In this document: piece by piece, positions 1-6,578 of the stretch
Layout of the letters: each line of letters opens with the position of its first letter
Numbering within the stretch: the stretch's first letter is position 1
DNA from: Clostridia bacterium
Lineage (GTDB): Bacteria; Bacillota; Clostridia; Oscillospirales; CAG-272
NCBI GenBank assembly: GCA_017410065.1
Contig: JAFQRL010000035.1
Span: 1 to 37,531 of the forward strand
Reading direction: 5' to 3'
Length of the DNA stretch: 37,531 bases
Made by a program: the position numbers and the translations under genes
The notes under the pieces: model-generated
Told to the model about the DNA's origin: nothing
Databases searched by the model: none
Seen by the model: the letters and a program-made list of their open reading frames with translations, nothing else

Positions 1-36
1 ATTAAATGACTTATTCTCAACAACGTTGTCGTTCAT
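1..36 (-). CDS. Four-helix-bundle protein (S23/IVS type), first 12 codons only
   Basis: An ATG at 36-34 opens a leftward reading frame (MNDNVVENKSFN) that runs off the window. It follows a GGAG ribosome site at a good distance. The residues line up with the start of the complete four-helix-bundle protein at 907-1248 (MANIIEEKSFAF), sharing the N-V/I-x-E-x-KSF pattern. It also has the same tRNA-half leader upstream. The family comprises small helical proteins often encoded inside 23S rRNA intervening sequences. Only the N-terminus is visible, so the assignment is inference from that alignment and the shared leader. Confidence 0.6.
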   Translation of the reverse strand, partial: MNDNVVENKSFN

Positions 37-140
37 TGATTTCTCCATTCTGCATTTTGCATTATGAATTATGCATTAGCTTTCGTCACCAAGGTGTCGA
101 AAGCTGAAACCAGCGCGTCTGCCAATTCCGCCACATCCGC
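37..140 (-). repeat. Composite leader copy A: tRNA-Leu(CAG) 5' half, hairpin, heptads
   Basis: Read leftwards, 140-104 matches tRNA-Leu nucleotides 1 to about 36: acceptor strand GCGGATG, TG, D-arm with GCG/CGC stem, 5' anticodon stem CTGGT and loop TTCAG ending at anticodon CAG. The 3' half of the tRNA is absent. Instead 103-80 is a 24-nt near-palindrome (CTTTCGACACC then GGTGACGAAAG, one mismatch). Five heptads of TAATGCA type follow, running into GGAG and the ATG at 36. Two further copies lie at 766-870 and 1249-1354, each directly before a gene. Confidence 0.8.
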
Positions 141-255
141 ATTTTAAGTTTTTTGTCCTCTATTTTTACACGGGGAGAACGCCCGAGGCGGTGCTTGATT
201 GAATCAAACTCTTTCGCATACTCCGCAATTTGTATAAAAACGCATTTATGCGGTT
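141..255. other. Short intergenic spacer, possible coding remnant and weak terminator
   Basis: On the minus strand one frame stays open through this spacer and into the tRNA-like segment (reading EYAKEFDSIKHRLGRS and onward), without a start of its own, so it may be a decayed gene end. A small CGCAT/ATGCG hairpin followed by five T at about 257-239 could terminate the YcxB-like gene. Neither is strong. Confidence 0.25.
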
Positions 256-765
256 TTACCTTTTGAAGGAAATATTTTTCTCTTGAAGAAAGTTCAAAAA
301 TTCATCCGAGCTTCCAACAGTGAAACCCGACTTATCCAAAATATAAGCTTGAGCTCGCGATATAAAAAGGTAAATGTCTCTATTAGATTCCATCACTTTT
401 ATCAAGGCGGAATAATTCAGTTCAGAGGATTCTGTTCCATTTTTGCTCGTTGCCGAGATCTTGAAAATATCATCTTGAAATTCAAAAACAATATCTGCGT
501 TTAGTGCAACCGCCTTATTGATAGTAAATCGAGGCAAGATCAAACTGCAAAAAACATATGTCATATCAAGAAGTATAACAAGTACGAAGCATAGCAAAAC
601 TATGGGATCATAGCTATTCAGAGCAAGAGACAAAGCAAATGCAATAGAAACCAAAACAGTACATACAATCATAATAACCCAAAAGATCTTCTTTTTGAGT
701 ACAACAAAATTAGTAAATCTGATCAATCGATCCTTATCATAGATCGTCCTGTTTGAGAATCTCAT
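256..765 (-). CDS. YcxB-like membrane protein
   Basis: A 169-residue protein beginning MRFSNRT. The start at 765 is preferred over an upstream in-frame ATG at 786 because a GGAG ribosome site lies about 8 nt before it, while the longer start would lie inside the repeat leader. Two hydrophobic segments (roughly residues 25-50 and 55-80) are followed by a soluble C-terminal domain (about 90-165) resembling YcxB-like domains, including the pattern YLFISRAQAYILDKSGF. Function is unknown in the family. It is co-oriented with two four-helix-bundle genes and carries the same tRNA-half leader, so it may be cargo of the same module. Family assignment is by pattern recognition. Confidence 0.65.
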   Translation of the reverse strand: MRFSNRTIYDKDRLIRFTNFVVLKKKIFWVIMIVCTVLVSIAFALSLALNSYDPIVLLCFVLVILLDMTYVFCSLILPRFTINKAVALNADIVFEFQDDIFKISATSKNGTESSELNYSALIKVMESNRDIYLFISRAQAYILDKSGFTVGSSDEFLNFLQEKNISFKR

Positions 766-870
766 ACACATTTCTCCATTCTGCACTTTGCACTATGAAA
801 TATGCATTAGCATTTGACACCTTGGTGACGAAAGCTGAAACCGACACATCTGCCGTTCTGCCACACCTGC
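766..870 (-). repeat. Composite leader copy B: tRNA-Leu 5' half, hairpin, heptads
   Basis: Read leftwards, 870-835 is the tRNA-Leu-like 5' half (GCAGGTG TG, D-arm, TCGGT, TTCAG). It has diverged from copies A and C: the D-stem is GCA/TGT and the anticodon stem starts TCGGT. The hairpin at 834-811 carries its central part in the opposite orientation to copies A and C (TCACC AA GGTGTC rather than ACACC TT GGTGAC). Five heptads of TAATGCA/AAGTGCA type lead into GGAG and the start of the YcxB-like gene. Confidence 0.8.
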
Positions 871-906
871 TTATTCAGTTGAAAATTGAAAGTGGAAAGT
901 TGAAAG
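871..906 (-). repeat. Heptad arm downstream of the four-helix-bundle gene, inverted relative to the upstream arm
   Basis: Just after the stop codon at 907, the minus strand reads as TTTCAAC/TTTCAAT heptads. The arm upstream of the same gene (1259-1294) reads as TTGAAAR heptads. The two arms are complementary over about 32 nt, with differences at every seventh position, and would close a long imperfect stem around the whole gene. This is the architecture of rRNA intervening sequences that carry this protein family. Confidence 0.65.
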
Positions 907-1248
907 TTATTTAGAAGATTTTATAATACTCACTAAAATCTTTTCAATCTCAACACAATCGTTTAATATAGAAACAGTCTCGGCTTCTGTCAGGTAACTC
1001 GTTGAAGCCAAAAGTCTGATCCAATATTTTGTTTCTGATGCCTCTTTTAAGGCAATGCTCATTTTGGATACAAAGTCCGGAGTGCTTTGAGCCTGTTCTG
1101 CTTCTGCCACGTTTGCACCGATGCTTGTTCCACTTCTTAAAAGTTGCTTGGACAAAACGAATTCTTTTTTTACTTCATTTAAATGCTTATAAAGATTGAC
1201 GATCCTTATAGCAAACGCAAAAGATTTTTCTTCGATTATGTTTGCCAT
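907..1248 (-). CDS. Four-helix-bundle protein (S23/IVS type)
   Basis: A 113-residue, all-helical protein with family hallmarks: MANIIEEKSFAFAIRIVNLYKHL at the N-terminus (KSFxFAxRIVxLYK), then QLLRSGTSIGANVAEA in the middle and a KEASETKYWIRLL segment in the third helix. These define the four-helix-bundle family typically encoded in 23S rRNA intervening sequences and related to the Avd accessory protein of diversity-generating retroelements. An AGGAG site lies 8 nt before the ATG at 1248. There is no rRNA here. The gene sits between inverted heptad arms and behind a tRNA-Leu half, with a promoter at 1388-1416. No reverse transcriptase is visible, so a retroelement role is not supported. Molecular role unknown. 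Confidence 0.88.
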   Translation of the reverse strand: MANIIEEKSFAFAIRIVNLYKHLNEVKKEFVLSKQLLRSGTSIGANVAEAEQAQSTPDFVSKMSIALKEASETKYWIRLLASTSYLTEAETVSILNDCVEIEKILVSIIKSSK

Positions 1249-1354
1249 ATTCGTTTCTCCTCATTTTCAATTTTCCATTTTCAACTTTCAATTACTTTCG
1301 TCACCAAGGTGTCGAAAGCTGAAACCAGCGCGTCTGCCGTTCTGCCACACCTGC
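1249..1354 (-). repeat. Composite leader copy C: tRNA-Leu 5' half, hairpin, heptads
   Basis: Read leftwards, 1354-1319 is the tRNA-Leu 5' half (GCAGGTG TG, D-arm, CTGGT, TTCAG). At 1318-1295 is the same 24-nt near-palindrome as copy A. Then come five heptads of the TTGAAAR type instead of TAATGCA, an AGGAG site and the ATG at 1248. It lies just downstream of a consensus promoter, so the tRNA-like segment should be transcribed about 25 nt from the RNA 5' end. Confidence 0.82.
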
Positions 1355-1387
1355 GAGAATAGAAAACAAACAATTATGCCGCATTAA

Positions 1388-1416
1388 ATGATAACATATT
1401 TTTCCCTGATTGTCAA
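1388..1416 (-). promoter_or_regulatory. SigA-type promoter firing into leader C
   Basis: On the minus strand TTGACA (1416-1411) and TATCAT (1393-1388) are separated by exactly 17 bp. The predicted start near 1381 is about 25 nt before the tRNA-Leu-like segment, a distance typical of a tRNA gene's own promoter. It would drive the four-helix-bundle and YcxB-like genes. Confidence 0.75.
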
Positions 1417-1465
1417 GAGGATAAGAAAAGTTTTTGTCTCTAATATTACATTTGCAAAACTCGAA

Positions 1466-1654
1466 TTACGTTAAATTGCTATTTGTTATAACGTGCTTGT
1501 TAGTTACAATCACAGGAATACACTGATTAGATGCTTGGTCTTGACATAGATTAATAATAAATCCCGTACCACTGCCTTGTGTTCCGTCTCTATACTGACA
1601 TTGAATTAAGACTGTTGAATATGTCAACTTTTCAGTTAAGCTCATACTGCTCAT
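1466..1654 (-). pseudogene. Truncated trypsin-like serine protease
   Basis: A 62-residue frame (start at 1654, GGAAG ribosome site) that reads like the N-terminus of a trypsin/HtrA-fold protease: SGTGFIIN followed by VTNKHVI, which carries the catalytic histidine. It stops right after NSNLT, so the Asp and Ser of the triad and more than half the fold are missing. The break falls just upstream of the promoter and tRNA-half leader C, suggesting insertion or deletion there. It follows fic by about 50 nt and is probably co-transcribed with it. Confidence 0.6.
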
Positions 1655-1705
1655 TATCGTCTTCCTTTCTTTCGCTTTCTCATATTTACAAGTTATTAAA
1701 TATGA

Positions 1706-2731
1706 TTAACAAGGCTTTATTACCCAGTTTCCGTTTTTCTTGCCGCCTACGCGTTCGAGTATTCCGCGTTCTTGCATAGATTTAACAGAGGTTTTTACTG
1801 TACGAGGGGATTTGCCGATTTTTTCAGCAACCTCGTCAAGCGTAATACTCGGATTTGCACGGATAATCTCAATGATCGCGTTTTCTCGGTCGTTGACAAT
1901 GGTGGCGGGCTCTTTCGGCTCTTTGTAAGCGACGTGCATTTCTCTGTTAGAGAGAATATTATCTTCACCTAGAAGAAGATTTCGAAGGAAGAGTTCTACG
2001 TAGTATGTGGTCTCAGTAACGCCCATTTCGCGGTTGTTGTAGTTCGCTCTTACGAGAGCATTTCTGAAATACCAGGAGTTTTCTGCAAATATATCATTAG
2101 TTACGTTGAAACCGAGTTTTGAAAGATACTTTATGAGGAACACAGCGGTAGTTCTCGTGTTGCCCTCGCCAAATATATGAATCTGCCAGAGATTAGATAT
2201 AAATCTTGCGACGTGCTTTATAACGTCCTCGGTAGATAGACCTTTGTAGTCGAAGTTCTTTTCTACACCAAAATCGTATTCCAATGTTTCACGCAGGTTT
2301 ATAGCGTTGCCGTAAATAACGGTATCCCCATCAAGCACCCATTCGTCTTTTGTGATATTATAATCTCTAATTCTTCCGGCATGTGAGTATATACCTTCGA
2401 AGAGACGCTTATGGATTGTGATAAACTCGATAGGAGAGAATACAAAGGATTTTTCGGATATAATCTGGGCTATACGTACAGATACTTTGTCCGCTTCTTC
2501 TGCGCGCTCTGACTTTGCTTTATTCTCTTTGTAATATGAAGTTATGAGCTTATGTGCATCATCAAAGCTTATGTTACCGTCAATGTGCTGCTCAGCGGTT
2601 TTTATGAGGTATTCCGACGGCTCAAGTCCGTCAACCTTTTGCAGTCCTATTGCGGTTTTCCACGCGTAAGTCTTATAATATTTAGTCGGTTCTTTTTCTC
2701 TTGAGTATTCTTCAAATATTTCGTTTTTCAT
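1706..2731 (-). CDS. Fic domain protein (putative AMP-transferase) with C-terminal winged helix
   Basis: A 341-residue protein; start MKNEIF at 2731 is chosen because GGGAG lies 6 nt before it. The Fic motif HIFGEGNTR (about residues 185-193) matches H-x-F-x-(D/E)-G-N-x-R, the catalytic loop that usually transfers AMP from ATP to a target hydroxyl. The N-terminal helices (about 35-70, with DGNISFDDA) resemble the antitoxin-like segment of self-inhibited Fic proteins, but a canonical inhibitory (S/T)xxxE(G/N) motif is not clear (SERAEE is the nearest). The C-terminus (about 275-341, TLDEVAEKIGKSPRTVKTSV) is a winged-helix DNA-binding domain. That domain and the repeated boxes in the promoter suggest autoregulation. 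No separate antitoxin gene is adjacent. Confidence 0.88.
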   Translation of the reverse strand: MKNEIFEEYSREKEPTKYYKTYAWKTAIGLQKVDGLEPSEYLIKTAEQHIDGNISFDDAHKLITSYYKENKAKSERAEEADKVSVRIAQIISEKSFVFSPIEFITIHKRLFEGIYSHAGRIRDYNITKDEWVLDGDTVIYGNAINLRETLEYDFGVEKNFDYKGLSTEDVIKHVARFISNLWQIHIFGEGNTRTTAVFLIKYLSKLGFNVTNDIFAENSWYFRNALVRANYNNREMGVTETTYYVELFLRNLLLGEDNILSNREMHVAYKEPKEPATIVNDRENAIIEIIRANPSITLDEVAEKIGKSPRTVKTSVKSMQERGILERVGGKKNGNWVIKPC

Positions 2732-2762
2732 ATAGCACTCCCAAAACATATTTTACACATAT

Positions 2763-2842
2763 AGTATACCACATTTGCTTCTAAAGTGCAATACTTAAAG
2801 TGCAAGTTTTTTTGCTTTTTGCACTTAAAATTGCACTTTAAA
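2763..2842 (-). promoter_or_regulatory. fic promoter embedded in four TTGCACTT boxes
   Basis: On the minus strand TTGCAC (2791-2786) and TATACT (2768-2763) are separated by 17 bp and lie 32 nt before the fic ATG. TTGCACTT occurs four times: on the minus strand at 2791-2784 and 2805-2798, and on the plus strand at 2819-2826 and 2831-2838. This gives two direct repeats facing two inverted repeats. The proximal box contains the -35 element, so a bound protein would block transcription. Confidence 0.7.
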
Positions 2843-3090
2843 TTTGCTGTTTAAAATTCTCTTTTCTTTGTTTAAAGCAGTATAATTTTTTGCCATTATC
2901 TCTATCGAAAACAGGCGTAAAAAGCGGGTTTTCGCGGACGAAAACTCGCTACAATCGTTTTAAAATCTATTTCATGGATACTTGCCTTAAGCTACACTTG
3001 TTTGCAACACGCGGTGAATTTCAGCCTATTTCGCCTTTTTACCCGTAGGTAATAATTGTAGAGAAAACACAACAAAACTATTAAAATCGC

Positions 3091-3119
3091 TTGATTTAAT
3101 TCTGCTTTTATGCTATAAT
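3091..3119 (+). promoter_or_regulatory. SigA-type promoter of a small RNA
   Basis: TTGATT (3091-3096) and TATAAT (3114-3119) with a 17-bp spacer. No good reading frame follows; a structured segment and a terminator do. The stretch 2850-3090 to its left holds no gene or site I could support. Confidence 0.7.
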
Positions 3120-3125
3120 AAACAC

Positions 3126-3285
3126 GTAAATAAACTTAACCCGGGTACGGGAGTTTCCACCGAGGTGTCGTTACCATCAGGTTTCAGTGAAGAGATTCGT
3201 GTGGGCGGAAATCCCGTCACCTGCACCAAGTGAAACGGGGCTGAGTCAAAAGCTTATAATTAAGCTAATGGCTCAGCCCCTTTTG
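3126..3285 (+). ncRNA. Candidate structured small RNA, about 160 nt, with possible pseudoknot
   Basis: Bounded by a consensus promoter at 3091-3119 and an intrinsic terminator at 3237-3284. The segment 3147-3158 (ACGGGA, bulged G, TTTCC) pairs with 3207-3217 (GGAAA TCCCGT), giving 11 pairs. GTTTCA at 3181-3186, in the loop of that stem, pairs with TGAAAC at 3231-3236 beyond it, which would form a pseudoknot. A small CACC/GGTG hairpin sits at 3158-3167. I do not recognise the RNA family. A riboswitch is less likely because no plus-strand gene follows; the next genes are all on the minus strand. A stand-alone regulatory RNA is the better guess. Confidence 0.5.
3237..3284 (+). terminator. Intrinsic terminator of the small RNA
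   Basis: GGGGCTGAG (3237-3245) pairs with CTCAGCCCC (3272-3280), followed by TTTT. The loop contains a further hairpin, AGCTTA/TAAGCT. Confidence 0.75.
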
Positions 3286-3345
3286 CACACGATCTTGCCT
3301 GCGCGGCGTCGTGTGTTATATTGTGTTTTGCTTGAAATTGGTTTA

Positions 3346-3477
3346 TCACCAAACTCTGGTATCTACGAGCTCGTCCTCTTCGCCGTCGAATGCTGTGCTG
3401 GTGGTGATCAGGTCAGCATCGGAAAGGAGAACTATCTCAAGCTTTGCTTCTTCATAAATGATCTTTTCGTTTTTCAT
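3346..3477 (-). CDS. Small 43-residue protein following the surface protein
   Basis: ATG at 3477 with an AGGAG site 8 nt upstream, 17 nt after the stop of the 1000-residue surface protein, ending in TGA at 3346. The peptide begins MKNEKIIYEEAKLEIVLLSD and continues with DLITTSTAFDGEEDELVD, ending RVW. It is acidic, without a membrane segment or signal peptide. Similar short genes with a hydrophobic EIV-like stretch and an ITTS-like stretch are common behind surface-protein genes in gut Clostridia, with unknown function. It could be a modified-peptide precursor, but no maturation enzyme is nearby, so I assign none. Confidence 0.6.
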   Translation of the reverse strand: MKNEKIIYEEAKLEIVLLSDADLITTSTAFDGEEDELVDTRVW

Positions 3478-3494
3478 TTTAATTTCTCCTTTCA

Positions 3495-6400
3495 TTACTG
3501 TGCACTCTGTGCAATTTTTTCTGCGGCTGTGCCGTAGTTATAGAGAGCAACCACGAGGTTAGCAACCTCGGAATTGGTCGAGCCCTGTTTAGCAACTACG
3601 TAGGAATTTACGCTATACGTGAGGGTCTGAACAACCTCACCGTCGATCGAGAGGGTGAAGGTTACGGTTTCGTCAAACTGAGTTGCTGTGAGAGCGGGTG
3701 TATACCACTTGCCGTCAATGAGCTCAAGCTCAAGCTCGGTGTCGCCCATCATAGCCTTAACCCTTGCCTCTGCATCGTTTCTGACCTCATATCTTACGTA
3801 GATCCTGTTTACGTAATCGAATCTGACACCTACGCCTGCGAAGGTTGCGTCAGCACCTTCAACGTTTTGAGTAAGCTCTCTCACACTTGCATCAGCTGCC
3901 GCCTTATCGTTCGTGGAAATCAAGCCAGCAACAGGCTCGATTTCTTCATCGACCTTATAATCGGTGTAGTCCTTTGCTGCCTGACCGTATACAAGGAGGT
4001 TTCCAAGGAGGGTAAGGTAATCGGCGTAGCTTGCATCATTGCCGTACTGCTCAACGAAGTCCTTTGCAAACTCAACTACGCTATAATCAAGCTTCTCTGC
4101 AACAGCCTCTTCACTGTCTGCCTTATAGAGGTAAGCATTAACGAGGTCTGCAATATCCTGGGGAGCAATGCCTGTGAAGGAGAAGACGTACTTATCACCT
4201 TCAACGGTGTATGTGGTTACAACGTACTCCTTGTTGTTCATTGTGAATACCATACGGTAATTAGCGATGTCGTCTCCCTCGGGGATGCTTACTTTATACT
4301 TGAGAGTAAGGTCCTTGCCTGCGTTGAGAGATGCGCCTGTGAGCTCGGCGGACTCTTCATCATAGAACTCAATAGAATTTATCAATGCTCTGTAGCCGCC
4401 ACTCAAAGTGGTGAACTCAACAGTCTTTGTGCTATAGGTATAAACTGTGATAGCGCAATATTCACCGTTGTCGGAATCCTCTGTTACGGTATATTCAGTA
4501 CCATTTACAGATATCTTTGCATCCGTCTTTTTGTAACCTGCAACATAAATAACCACCTTACCAACGTTATCAGGAACTATGATGGTAAATTTACCTGCTG
4601 CATTATTAGTTCCAAGCTTTAAGCATGAATTACCGAGAGCATCACGAGCGCCACAGTAGAACTTTGAACCGTCGGATATCACAAGCCTATACTCGCCATC
4701 AGTTTCCTCATAGGATTCTGCTTCTGATCCATCAGAATGAGATGGGTTTCCGTCATCTCCAAGCTTAAACTCTGCATCTGCTACCACCTTGCCGCACATA
4801 TCGCACTTGCCATCAACAAAATTATGGTTTATCTTATCAACAGCCTCTGTGTAGCTATGCTCGCATGCGGAGCACGTGTATGTTTTCTCTCCCTCTGCCT
4901 CACATGTGGGAGCCTTGGTTATTTCCTCGGAGTAATCGTGGCCGAGTGCTTCAAGAATCTCTATATCCTCACGACCACAATCGTTACATTTATGTGTGAT
5001 GCTTCCCTCTTCAGTACAAGTGGGATCAACCTTTACTGTCGTAATATTTGAATGACTGCACTCGCCTGCTTCCAAAACTGTCGTGTATTGGGTTTCGAAG
5101 CTTGAGGTTGTAAGAGCGTAAAATCCGAGTGTTTGATTAGCAATATTTGATGTTACGCTTGTATAACAGCGCCAGTCCGGGTTAGTAACATATACGCCAA
5201 CATAACGACTTGTGCCAGTATGCTTTAAGTAACCCGAAGTTGAATCGATGGAAAAGATTTTACTTGTATTGGTTCCAACTCTCACTCCATTATTGCCGTT
5301 TGTACAATAAAGCCAATTGGTTTTATTTTCATCAAGATAGAACGAAAGGTCTCCATTGTCGTTTTCAATATACCATTGAAGGTTCTCATTCACTTCTCCG
5401 ACAATTTCACCATTTTCTACTGTGATCTTTACCGCAGTAGGTGCCGATCCTGTTCCATTACTATTTAGCATAGCATACACTGTGCCGTCACTCGTTGTAA
5501 CTGTGATAATAACGGTAGTGCCTGTCGTTATGGAAGAAATATCCTTTAATCGGAACGAAGAAGATCCCGCACCATCATCCGCTTTAACCATATATGAATA
5601 GACTGCATAGAATGTGGTGTCACCTGTGAGGGTAACTTTATCACCGGGTGCATAAAGGGTAGGCTTCGAGGAACTGTTTGAAACCGAATTCTTTGCCCAG
5701 CCCACAAAGACGTAGTCATACGCATATGTACCGTCAGGAGCATCGACTGCTTCGGGCATAGTCGCAACGACCGCATCGCTATGTGTAGGAGCAATTGCAC
5801 CTTCGGGAACAACAAAATCGATCTTGCAACCGAGAGCAGGAATAATTTCCTTGCTTACTTCATAACCGCATTCATCACAGATAACAGTTATAGAACCATC
5901 TTCTGTTTTTGTAGCATCTACGGTAGTTGTAGTGGTGTTTGTATGCTGGCAATCGGGTTCAACGGCATCTTTTTTGAAAACAATGCTGTTTACCATACAT
6001 CTGACACCGCCTGAAGCGGTTGAAAACGTAACGGTTTTGTTTGTGGTGGTATCAACCTCAACAGCAGTATATGCACCGTTATCCGAAAGAGTAGAAATGG
6101 TTTCCGATACATCGTTAACGGTTATCTTTGCCGCGGTTTGCTTATAACCTGCGGCGTAAATAATAACCTCGGATATGTCCTCAGGAACGGTGAAGCTGAA
6201 AGAACCTGTATTCTTGCTTGAACCAAGCTTAAAGCACGAATTACCTTTAGCATCGCGCGCACCTGTGTAGAATTGGCTACCGCCTGTGACTGACAAAGTG
6301 TAACCGTTTACGGTTTCGGTGTACGAGGTTTTTGACGAACCGTCTGAATGTGATGCAGCTCCATTTGCACCAAGCTCAAAGGTTGCTACGGTTTCTTTCT

Positions 6401-6497
6401 CTGCTGCTGCGGAGGAGGTGATCGCGAACATTGCGCAGAAGAGCGCGGACATTGCGATTACCGCAGAGAGAAGGACGAGGGAAAGTCTTTTTTTCAT
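3495..6497 (-). CDS. Secreted multidomain surface protein, 1000 residues
   Basis: The N-terminus MKKRLSLVLLSAVIAMSALF is a classic signal peptide, cleaved near SSAAAE (about residue 32). A domain of about 140 residues occurs twice, at about 34-175 and 576-715. The copies share HSDGS, FY.GARDA.GNSC.KLG and a V.GYK..AKI.VN core and look like beta-sandwich adhesion or ligand-binding modules. Between them are an InlB/Flg_new-type repeat (about 226-303, FVGWAKN...TFYAVYSY), an uncharacterised beta-rich stretch (304-465) and three short Cys-His modules of the CxHxN...CxxCG type. The last 280 residues are a C-terminal domain (YGQAAKDY..., ALYNYGTAAE) recurrent in surface proteins of gut Clostridia. 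There is no LPXTG or obvious anchor, so it is probably released or loosely bound. Substrate unknown. Confidence 0.85.
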   Translation of the reverse strand: MKKRLSLVLLSAVIAMSALFCAMFAITSSAAAEKETVATFELGANGAASHSDGSSKTSYTETVNGYTLSVTGGSQFYTGARDAKGNSCFKLGSSKNTGSFSFTVPEDISEVIIYAAGYKQTAAKITVNDVSETISTLSDNGAYTAVEVDTTTNKTVTFSTASGGVRCMVNSIVFKKDAVEPDCQHTNTTTTTVDATKTEDGSITVICDECGYEVSKEIIPALGCKIDFVVPEGAIAPTHSDAVVATMPEAVDAPDGTYAYDYVFVGWAKNSVSNSSSKPTLYAPGDKVTLTGDTTFYAVYSYMVKADDGAGSSSFRLKDISSITTGTTVIITVTTSDGTVYAMLNSNGTGSAPTAVKITVENGEIVGEVNENLQWYIENDNGDLSFYLDENKTNWLYCTNGNNGVRVGTNTSKIFSIDSTSGYLKHTGTSRYVGVYVTNPDWRCYTSVTSNIANQTLGFYALTTSSFETQYTTVLEAGECSHSNITTVKVDPTCTEEGSITHKCNDCGREDIEILEALGHDYSEEITKAPTCEAEGEKTYTCSACEHSYTEAVDKINHNFVDGKCDMCGKVVADAEFKLGDDGNPSHSDGSEAESYEETDGEYRLVISDGSKFYCGARDALGNSCLKLGTNNAAGKFTIIVPDNVGKVVIYVAGYKKTDAKISVNGTEYTVTEDSDNGEYCAITVYTYSTKTVEFTTLSGGYRALINSIEFYDEESAELTGASLNAGKDLTLKYKVSIPEGDDIANYRMVFTMNNKEYVVTTYTVEGDKYVFSFTGIAPQDIADLVNAYLYKADSEEAVAEKLDYSVVEFAKDFVEQYGNDASYADYLTLLGNLLVYGQAAKDYTDYKVDEEIEPVAGLISTNDKAAADASVRELTQNVEGADATFAGVGVRFDYVNRIYVRYEVRNDAEARVKAMMGDTELELELIDGKWYTPALTATQFDETVTFTLSIDGEVVQTLTYSVNSYVVAKQGSTNSEVANLVVALYNYGTAAEKIAQSAQ

Positions 6498-6549
6498 TTC
6501 TGTAAAATCCTTTCGTTAGTTAATATTATTTAATATTTTACCAATTAAC

Positions 6550-6578
6550 ATTATATACTAGCTAGTAAAATTTGTCAA
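6550..6578 (-). promoter_or_regulatory. Promoter of the surface-protein gene with palindromic spacer
   Basis: On the minus strand TTGACA (6578-6573) and TATAAT (6555-6550), both perfect consensus, separated by 17 bp. The spacer contains the exact 12-bp palindrome TACTAGCTAGTA at 6556-6567, touching the -10 box, a natural position for a dimeric regulator. Confidence 0.85.

Noticed and set aside
907..1248. Diversity-generating retroelement (Avd-like accessory protein)
   Set aside because: No reverse transcriptase, template repeat or variable repeat is seen in the window.
80..1354. Complete tRNA-Leu genes
   Set aside because: Only the first 36 nt or so of the tRNA are present in each copy. The 3' anticodon stem, variable arm, T-arm and 3' acceptor strand are missing.
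3187..3537. Plus-strand 116-residue reading frame
   Set aside because: It lacks a ribosome site, runs through the small RNA and its terminator, and is antisense to the well-supported 43-residue gene.
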